A DNA stretch of 47,923 nucleotides from an uncultured Bacilli bacterium (GTDB lineage Bacteria; Bacillota_I; Bacilli_A; RF39; UBA660), in NCBI GenBank assembly GCA_947600335.1, contig CANQGB010000003.1:1-47923 (forward strand), given 5' to 3'. Below the pieces are notes generated by a model. That model was not told the DNA's origin and did not search any database. It worked only from the letters and a program-made list of their open reading frames with translations. Both the position numbers and the translations under genes were made by a program. Positions within the stretch are counted from its first letter, which is position 1, and every line of letters starts with the position of its first letter. Positions 42,803 through 47,923 of this stretch are shown piece after piece.

Positions 42803-43450
42803 TTATTCATCAATAAAATCTTTTAATTTCTTGGTATTTCTAGGATGTCTCATTTTAATTAATGCTTTTTGTTCCTGCTTAACAATTGTATTTTTAGAGC
42901 ATCCAAATATTTCGGCTACCTCTTCTAGTGTTTTTTTATGGGCATCATCAAGACCATATCGTAATAAAATAATTTGTTGTTCTCTAGAAGTCAAACATTT
43001 CAAAGCTTCACGAACAATATCTATTTTCATTTCCGATATTACATCCTCTATCAGTTGTTCAGCATCTGTTCCAATTATATCTTCAATCTTCATATCATCG
43101 CCGTCTTTATCTTTACCAATTGGCTGCTCAAAACTTAATACATGACTATGTTTATTATATTTAATTAAGTCTCGCCTTATTTGATTTTCAATTGCAACAG
43201 CAATGTATGAACTAAAGCCCTCTATTGCTCTTTCATTATAATCAAATTTATTAATAGCATTTAAGAGACCTTCCGTACCAGCTGACATTAGTTCTTCAAA
43301 TGTTAAACCTTTTCCTAGATACTTTTTAGCAAAAAATCTAACCAATCCGCTATTACATACTGTTAAAACTTCTAAGGCTTCTTTATCCTCAAGTTCTCGC
43401 CACGCTTTCAAACAATTTTTAGTTTCATCCAATGTTAATCTTCTAGCCAT
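42803..43450 (-). CDS. Sigma-70 family sigma factor, coupled to the Myb-repeat gene
   Basis: This 215-residue sigma factor has region 2 at about residues 25-90 (LVRFFAKKYLGKGLTFEELM, then SAGTEGLLNAINKFDYNERA and FSSYIAVAIENQIRRDL, the -10 recognition and melting segments). A short linker follows, then region 4 at about 150-205 (LTSREQQIILLRYGLDD, then LEEVAEIFGCSKNTIVKQEQ). Region 1.1 is absent and region 3 is reduced, so it is an alternative factor, not the housekeeping one. The length and motif wording resemble sporulation- or accessory-type sigma factors of Bacillota. I chose the ATG at 43450, which overlaps the Myb gene's stop as ATGGCTAG. The two are therefore made together, and the Myb-repeat protein may be its DNA-binding partner or regulator. 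Confidence 0.85.
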   Translation of the reverse strand: MARRLTLDETKNCLKAWRELEDKEALEVLTVCNSGLVRFFAKKYLGKGLTFEELMSAGTEGLLNAINKFDYNERAIEGFSSYIAVAIENQIRRDLIKYNKHSHVLSFEQPIGKDKDGDDMKIEDIIGTDAEQLIEDVISEMKIDIVREALKCLTSREQQIILLRYGLDDAHKKTLEEVAEIFGCSKNTIVKQEQKALIKMRHPRNTKKLKDFIDE

Positions 43451-44504
43451 TATTTCCACCACTATTTTTTAAAGATTTTGTCAATTTCTTTTGATAGCCT
43501 AATTCCTCCGCTTTAAAACTAACTGCCCCTGTTGTTCTTCCCAGTACCTCAGCTATTTCTGAATAAGTCATCGTTTTATAATTTTCTCTTAAATACTTTA
43601 ATTCTTTACCTTTCCAATATTGAGGAAGCATATAACTATAACCCATATTTCTCAGTAAATTAGCAATTGCTGATTCACTTCTATTTATAATTTTAGCAAT
43701 TTCTAAATAATTCTTACCCGATTTAAATAAAGATACGGCTTGCTTGATTTCTTCTTCTGTCCATTTACGATACCAAAGTGGATTTTCTTTAATATCTCTC
43801 ACTCTTTTTTCTTTTAACCATTCAGGTTCAATACCAAGCATATTCTTTTCAACACATCTTGAATCCCATTCATTTTGATTATTTTCTAAAAAAAGCATTA
43901 AATCATTCCATGTAATAACATAATATGACATATTATTAGTTAATTTTTTCTTTTTTAAATTCAAACCTAAATCAACCCAAGTAGTAGTAATTCTATCACG
44001 ACTTACATTAAGCAAATCACACATATCAGAAACTGTAATAAAGTCATAATTATTTTTAATCATAGGTCCTAATCCCATTCTTACTGCTTTTACTTTTAAT
44101 GAAAAAACCGTTCTTTTTAATGTTTGGGCAATTTTTTCAATAGGCTTAGTTCCCCATAAATCTGATAATAATACTTCTTCCTCTTTTGTCCATTTTCTTC
44201 TGTCTTGAATTAAAGTTATTCCCAATTTTCGAGCCTTTATATAAATTGCATTTTCTGTTTTATTCATAATTTTAGCTATTTCCGAATAATGAAATTTATC
44301 AGACAATAATTTTAATGTTTCGATTTCTTCATTTGTCCACTTATTAGAGGTAGGTATATCTAATCCATTTTGTTCAGCCACTCTACAAACTGCATACCAT
44401 GAACAATTAAACTTTTTCTTCATACTATAAGGAGACTCTTTTCCCCAATTACTAATTATATATTGTATTTCTTCATCAGTAAATTCTCGCTTTTGACCAT
44501 TCAT
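43443..44504 (-). CDS. Five-repeat SANT/Myb-like HTH DNA-binding protein
   Basis: This 353-residue protein is built from HTH repeats of about 45 residues, three before and two after a central segment. The repeats start at FTDEEIQYII, WTNEEIETLK, WTKEEEVLLSDLW, WTEEEIKQAVSLF and WKGKELKYLREN. Each has the second-helix pattern (I/Y)xEIA(K/E)(I/V)(L/I)xR(T/S)xxA(I/V)xxKAxxLGY. The central part (about 150-235) carries another HTH (ITVSDMCDLLNVSRDRITTT). This resembles bacterial SANT/Myb-like and GcrA-type regulators. The ATG at 44504 is eight bases after AAAAGG. It overlaps the sigma-factor gene by eight bases. Five DNA-contacting units imply a long binding site. Confidence 0.78.
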   Translation of the reverse strand: MNGQKREFTDEEIQYIISNWGKESPYSMKKKFNCSWYAVCRVAEQNGLDIPTSNKWTNEEIETLKLLSDKFHYSEIAKIMNKTENAIYIKARKLGITLIQDRRKWTKEEEVLLSDLWGTKPIEKIAQTLKRTVFSLKVKAVRMGLGPMIKNNYDFITVSDMCDLLNVSRDRITTTWVDLGLNLKKKKLTNNMSYYVITWNDLMLFLENNQNEWDSRCVEKNMLGIEPEWLKEKRVRDIKENPLWYRKWTEEEIKQAVSLFKSGKNYLEIAKIINRSESAIANLLRNMGYSYMLPQYWKGKELKYLRENYKTMTYSEIAEVLGRTTGAVSFKAEELGYQKKLTKSLKNSGGNNG

Positions 44505-44689
44505 AGACATCGCCTTTTTATTATTTTTTTAAATCTTTCATTTATGTAACTTAACCTAATCATTATATAATTTTTTATTCATAATTTAAGTGTTATTATA
44601 TATCAAAGTCCAAAAATTTTAAATAAATTTTTCCTAATGATATTAATAAATTAAAATAAAATTCGAATAGCTTGACTAATAAATATTTA

Positions 44690-45529
44690 CTATTTTATTA
44701 ATGATTTAAACAAATCTTCATAAATTTTATTAGCATCTAATTGTTTTATAAATGTTATTTTATGCCTATCATGAGTAAAAGTAAAAGTATTATCTTTATT
44801 AATAATCGGGCAACTTATTTCCATAGTTTGAAACCATTTATTATTTATCATATAAGCAATAGCCCCAATATCCCAAATAGGATATCTTTTATGTGGACCC
44901 CAAAATCGATTATAAAACTTATCACATAAATAATCACACAACTCATTTTTACCGCCAATTTCTGCATAAAGTTCATAAATTGATGTCATTAAATTTGATG
45001 TTATCGGAGAACATGGAACAACTGTTAATTTTACTTTGGAATAAAAAACTGTTTTTACTGCTTCAACATCTTGTCTGAAATTAAAATCTTTATTATCCCC
45101 AAACAAAAAATTTGTTCCATTCCAAATTATTTCAATTTTATTAATAATTTTTGGCTCTTTTGTTATAGCCAGTGCAATATTTGTTAAACAACCTATCGCA
45201 ATTATATATACTTTATCATTTTCCATTGCGAGTTCAATTATTTTATCTACTGCATCACTAGTATCTAAATAACCATTCGTTAAATAGCCTCTACTGCCTT
45301 TATAAATTAAGCTTTTATCAGATATACCAAGATAATTAAATATTTTACATGTTTCATCATAACTATCATCTATTGAATCAAATACACTTTTTTTATAGCC
45401 ACTATGTTTAAATGGAGCTATCGTGATTGCTTTAATATCAAACATATCTTTATTTTTTAATAGATATGATATTGCAAATAAGTCATCTGCTTCATTAAAT
45501 GTATCTGTATCCAAAATTATTTTTTTCAT
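44690..45529 (-). CDS. Nucleoside hydrolase-family protein (IU-NH-like)
   Basis: This 279-residue protein has the nucleoside hydrolase metal-binding start DTDTFNEADDLFA, with two residues more between the first DTD and DD than the canonical DTDPGIDD. A later VYIIAIGCLTNIALAI matches the LGPLTNIA-type segment, followed by WNGTNFLFGDNKDFNFRQDV and a closing WDIGAIAYM (substrate-binding Asp region). Enzymes of this family cleave the N-glycosidic bond of nucleosides. The base preference is not deducible. It is preceded by the same promoter-leader element as the GNAT gene at 46938-47387. No RBS is very strong (around 45540). Confidence 0.82.
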   Translation of the reverse strand: MKKIILDTDTFNEADDLFAISYLLKNKDMFDIKAITIAPFKHSGYKKSVFDSIDDSYDETCKIFNYLGISDKSLIYKGSRGYLTNGYLDTSDAVDKIIELAMENDKVYIIAIGCLTNIALAITKEPKIINKIEIIWNGTNFLFGDNKDFNFRQDVEAVKTVFYSKVKLTVVPCSPITSNLMTSIYELYAEIGGKNELCDYLCDKFYNRFWGPHKRYPIWDIGAIAYMINNKWFQTMEISCPIINKDNTFTFTHDRHKITFIKQLDANKIYEDLFKSLIK

Positions 45530-45570
45530 AAAAATACTCCATCCTATTATGTAGATTACTAGTACAAAAA

Positions 45571-45680
45571 TATGTTTTTTAATTTGACAAATAAATCAAT
45601 TTCAGTCTATAAAAATTATAGCATAAACTTTATAAGTTTAAAACTCGAGTTATCATAGTTAAAATTTGATATCACCATGA
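45571..45680 (-). repeat. Duplicated promoter-leader element, copy 1
   Basis: About 110 bases align with 47422-47530 with roughly three quarters identity by eye and one gap. It contains an extended -10 (minus strand TGCTATAAT, 45623-45615), a conserved upstream block with CTCGAGTTTTAAA and TTTGATATCA-like parts, and a conserved downstream leader TTTTTATAGA-N-TGAA..TTGAT-N-TAT-N-TGTCAA. It ends 41 bases before the nucleoside hydrolase start codon. Confidence 0.7.
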
Positions 45681-45745
45681 TTAAACTAACTCATTTAAAA
45701 ACAAACTATTATGTTTTAGTAATAGTTTCTTTATGTCATAAACTA

Positions 45746-46020
45746 CTAAACTTTATCATAATGAGTCCACATTCTAATAATATGAATTTCTTTTCTTTCT
45801 TCATCTACTTCATAAACAATTCGATGCTGTCTATTAATTCTTCTAGAATATAATCCTGATAATTCACCAGTTAATTTTTCATATGATGGTGGATAACAAA
45901 AAAATTTTCCATCATTAGATTTAATATATTTTTACAATTCTTATCAAGATTAGCATTTTTTAGTTTTAATTTATCTTTTTCTGCTTGTTTAGAAAATTTA
46001 ATTGTATATAAACTTACCAT
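45746..46020 (-). pseudogene. yoeB: YoeB/Txe-family mRNA interferase toxin, one-base frameshift
   Basis: The first frame reads MVSLYTIKFSKQAEKDKLKL and on to KNILN before shifting, meeting a stop at 45871-45873. Another frame continues with the family's C-terminus: YEKLTGELSGLYSRRINRQH, then RIVYEVDEERKEIHIIRMWT and HYDKV, ending in TAG (45748-45746). Adding one base in the A run near 45920-45925 restores a single frame of 91 residues, the normal YoeB length. Its ATG overlaps the antitoxin stop by seven bases. YoeB cuts mRNA in the ribosome. The lesion may be a real loss or a homopolymer sequencing error; the antitoxin is intact. Confidence 0.85.
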
Positions 46021-46271
46021 TCTTCATCCTTTTCATATTTTTTAGCAGACTCCCAATTTTCATTTTTTCTTATGTTATTAATATCATCTACATACCCTGG
46101 AATACTTGATAAAAATAATGTCTCTTCAATATTTTTCCATTCATCTTCAGATATTAATACAGCATTTTTTCCTTTATTATTTATAATAGTAATAGGATTA
46201 AAACCAACATTAACATCTGATATCAATTTGTATAGGTTTTCCATAGCATTAGTTATATTTATTGTACTCAT
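46014..46271 (-). CDS. yefM: Phd/YefM-family antitoxin
   Basis: In this 85-residue protein the N-terminal DNA-binding and dimer half (INITNAMENLYKLISDVNVG, then FNPITIINNKGKNAVLISED, EWKNIEET) matches Phd/YefM antitoxins. The acidic C-terminal tail (WESAKKYEKDEEW) is the toxin-neutralising segment. It directly precedes and overlaps the YoeB-type toxin gene, the standard antitoxin-first order. YefM binds and represses its own operon, so with a dead toxin it would still act as a repressor. Confidence 0.88.
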   Translation of the reverse strand: MSTINITNAMENLYKLISDVNVGFNPITIINNKGKNAVLISEDEWKNIEETLFLSSIPGYVDDINNIRKNENWESAKKYEKDEEW

Positions 46272-46350
46272 TATTAATCACCTCATTTGCATTGTAACGA
46301 CATCAAGTATCTAATAAAATTCAAAGATTAAATAAACATGCATTAGCATT

Positions 46351-46377
46351 AAAAAAGAAGAGTATTTAATATCTTCC
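46351..46377 (-). terminator. Probable terminator of the GNAT pair
   Basis: On the minus strand GGAAGA pairs with TCTTC-type bases around an AT-rich loop (46357-46377) and is followed by six T (46356-46351). The hairpin is weak but sits just past the 46408 stop. Confidence 0.5.
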
Positions 46378-46407
46378 AAAACATATTGATACGGGTGTAG
46401 AGGCTAT

Positions 46408-46857
46408 TTAACAACTTTTATCATATTGCATAAAATATCTAGTTTCAGTTGTTTCTTTTATTTTAAATCCTAATTTTTTGTATAAATTTAAAGCAAGAGT
46501 ATTTTCTTTATAAACCCATAAATAAACTTTAGAATAATTATTTAATATATTATTTAATATATTCGTACCTATTCCTTTTCTTCTATAATTTTTATCTATA
46601 TATAATTCGTTTAGTAAAATACCATCTTCATATTTTTCTAATAATAAACATCCAACTTTTTTGTTGTCGACAATAATAATCTCATAATCATCAATTTGTT
46701 TAGGAGTAGTAGTTTTAACATAATTAGTTATTTTTTCAATTTCTCCTTCAGGTAAGTCTTTCGCATAATCTAAAATGGTTGCTAATTTATAGGATTTTAA
46801 TAACTTTATATCATCTTTAGTTGCGCATTCTAATTTATAGGCTTTATGATTTTTCAT
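46408..46857 (-). CDS. GNAT-family N-acetyltransferase
   Basis: This 149-residue protein has the GNAT motif A ELYIDKNYRRKGIGTNILNN (R-x-x-G-x-G) and closing strand LWVYKENTLALNLYKKLGFK, both clear. I chose the ATG at 46857, since AGAAGGA lies about eight bases before it. The longer frame from 46935 adds 26 residues without a ribosome site. The acceptor is unknown. It lies 80 bases after another GNAT gene, and the pair shares one promoter element. Confidence 0.85.
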   Translation of the reverse strand: MKNHKAYKLECATKDDIKLLKSYKLATILDYAKDLPEGEIEKITNYVKTTTPKQIDDYEIIIVDNKKVGCLLLEKYEDGILLNELYIDKNYRRKGIGTNILNNILNNYSKVYLWVYKENTLALNLYKKLGFKIKETTETRYFMQYDKSC

Positions 46858-46937
46858 AAAAAAGTTCCTTCTCTCTTTATTAATTATATTAAGATTGAAA
46901 AGTTCAAACATACTCATTAAGAAAACATACAACAACT

Positions 46938-47387
46938 TTATAAATAAATAGTTAATGTTTCACTTGTTGTTTTAAAATTGCATTTTTCATATAAACGTTT
47001 AGCTTTAATATTATTACTCCACACGTTTACTTCTATTTTATCAGCATTTTTGGATATAGCCCACTTTTTAAAATATTCTATTAAAGATGTAGCAATTTTC
47101 TTATTACGGTAATTATTATCGATATATAATGCATCTAATTTAGCAATTATATATTTATATGTATCATCAACTGGTTTAATGATTCCATATAAATAACCTA
47201 CAACTTGAGCATTTTCTTCAGCAACAATAAGCAATTTATTAGAATCTTCAATATAATTTTCATACATATTAGTGACCGTAAAATTCTCATCGATTCCAGG
47301 GTCGTATTGTCTTTCATCTCTTATTAAAAGAGTTAAAAATTCATTTAATATTTTTACATCATCATAATTTGCTTTTCTAATATTCAT
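46938..47387 (-). CDS. GNAT-family N-acetyltransferase
   Basis: This 149-residue protein shows DALYIDNNYRNKKIATSLIE (motif A, with the second Gly replaced by Ala) and a closing WSNNIKAKRLYEKCNFK segment, both typical of small-molecule and protein N-acetyltransferases. A TAGGAGAT ribosome site precedes the ATG. It is the promoter-proximal gene of the pair, with the duplicated leader element upstream (47422-47530). The acceptor is not deducible. Confidence 0.85.
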   Translation of the reverse strand: MNIRKANYDDVKILNEFLTLLIRDERQYDPGIDENFTVTNMYENYIEDSNKLLIVAEENAQVVGYLYGIIKPVDDTYKYIIAKLDALYIDNNYRNKKIATSLIEYFKKWAISKNADKIEVNVWSNNIKAKRLYEKCNFKTTSETLTIYL

Positions 47388-47421
47388 TTATAAATCTCCT
47401 ATTAATAAATAGTAAAATTGG

Positions 47422-47530
47422 TGTATTTTTTAAATTGACATATACATCAATTCAATCTATAAAAATTATATCAAAATTTCAAACATTTTAAAACTCGAAC
47501 TATAATAGCCCGAGTTTGATATCATTATGT
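47422..47530 (-). repeat. Duplicated promoter-leader element, copy 2
   Basis: Aligned with 45571-45680. The extended -10 is TGATATAAT (minus, 47473-47465). In this copy the upstream block contains a nearly perfect inverted repeat with outer arms AAACTCG and CGAGTTT (47491-47517), centred on CTATTATAG on the minus strand. It ends 34 bases before the GNAT start codon at 47387. Confidence 0.7.
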
Positions 47531-47572
47531 GCCTAAAGAAAGAAGTACAACAACTTTGGACAAAAGAAATAG

Positions 47573-47923
47573 TTAGTAATATTTTCTATCTCTTGCATGT
47601 ACCCAAGCATCAGCTTCTTTTCTTCTAATTCTTTTAAATTCTTTTACTAATCTGTTATTTGCACTACTAACTTGTTTTCCTATATTGTTAGTTGAAAACC
47701 TATAATTTGATTCAGGTAAATGAATTAAAAGGTATTTTGCATAAGATCTTAAGTAAAAATTATGAATACCTTCAATTTCGTTCATAATTTCATCTGAGTT
47801 TTCTAAAGTACATCTTTTAACAAGAGTATAACAAAATGTTTGCTCATCTTTGGTTAATTTTAATTTTGCATATTTTTGTATATCAAAGTTAGGAATGTTA
47901 TTTTTGATTTTATTGAATTTTTC
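47573..47923 (-). CDS. C-terminal part of an unrecognised protein, running off the window
   Basis: An open frame of 117 codons, open to the right edge and ending in TAA at 47575-47573. The visible end is basic and helical, with Arg/Lys-rich EFKRIRRKEADAWVHARDRK and an earlier DEQTFCYTLVKRCTLENSDE. I do not recognise the family. An internal ATG (47785) would give 70 residues, but upstream codons continue in the same frame, so the gene probably starts beyond the window. It lies behind the second copy of the repeated element, in an accessory-type stretch. Confidence 0.5.
   Translation of the reverse strand, partial: EKFNKIKNNIPNFDIQKYAKLKLTKDEQTFCYTLVKRCTLENSDEIMNEIEGIHNFYLRSYAKYLLIHLPESNYRFSTNNIGKQVSSANNRLVKEFKRIRRKEADAWVHARDRKYY

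Noticed and set aside
45571..47530. Integron-like cassette array with attC sites
   Set aside because: The repeated element lies before, not after, the genes, contains a promoter, and no integrase is visible.
1..47923. TGA read as tryptophan (mycoplasma code)
   Set aside because: Genes are full length with TGA as stop and Trp is coded by TGG throughout. Only avoidance of TGA is supported, not reassignment.

Overview
The window is very AT-rich (under about 30% G+C by eye), and its gene content points to a low-GC Gram-positive bacterium (Bacillota, probably a host-associated or gut lineage of Bacilli). The evidence is a class B sortase with a matching NPQT-type wall protein, OmpR/HisK two-component signalling beside an ABC exporter, XRE-membrane fusion regulators, strong AGGAGG-type ribosome sites, and a streptococcal-Zmp-like (M26) surface metalloprotease. 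The genus cannot be named from sequence alone. All 41 stop codons I could read in apparently intact genes are TAA (31) or TAG (10). None is TGA, and every gene reads through cleanly with TGA as a stop.

Layout. 1-1.2 kb: end of a nitrate/taurine/aliphatic-sulfonate-type ABC importer (a broken ATPase and an intact permease). 1.2-5.4 kb: XRE-membrane regulator with a DUF4097 beta-solenoid protein, then a RhuM-family protein with a YjbR/EVE-like fusion, then a small HTH protein. 5.4-9.3 kb: a structured leader and an Asn/Gln-rich membrane protein, two tandem XRE-membrane paralogues and a polytopic membrane protein. 9.3-11.2 kb: a TetR-controlled divergent unit (two small proteins), with a convergent flavodoxin. 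11.2-15.2 kb: response regulator, ABC exporter ATPase and permease, histidine kinase and pentapeptide-repeat protein, with four TTAA-centred repeats in front of the exporter. 15.2-25 kb: Ca2+-type P-ATPase, SNF2 helicase with SWIM finger, UbiB-family kinase-like protein, and a MATE transporter fused to a cytidylate-kinase-like domain behind an apparent attenuator. 25.1-34.2 kb: one 3031-residue surface protease. 34.4-37.2 kb: two FAD oxidoreductases. 37.2-42.7 kb: a 41-residue basic protein, GNAT, sortase B, NPQT-anchored beta-helix protein, GT2-methyltransferase fusion, sirtuin and YetF-like protein. 42.8-47.9 kb: an accessory-looking tail with a sigma factor coupled to a multi-Myb/SANT DNA-binding protein, a nucleoside hydrolase, a YefM/YoeB toxin-antitoxin pair with a frameshifted toxin, two GNATs, a repeated promoter/leader element and a partial unknown gene.

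How they work together: the strongest functional groupings are (i) the RR/ABC/HK cassette, probably sensing and exporting a membrane-active antimicrobial; (ii) the cell-surface set of giant protease, sortase and sorted protein; (iii) the sigma factor translationally coupled to its Myb-repeat partner. The items most worth following are the architecture of the giant protease, the MATE-gene leader, the sigma/Myb pair, the duplicated promoter-leader element and the absence of TGA stops. No tRNA, rRNA, CRISPR array, insertion sequence or phage structural gene was recognised.
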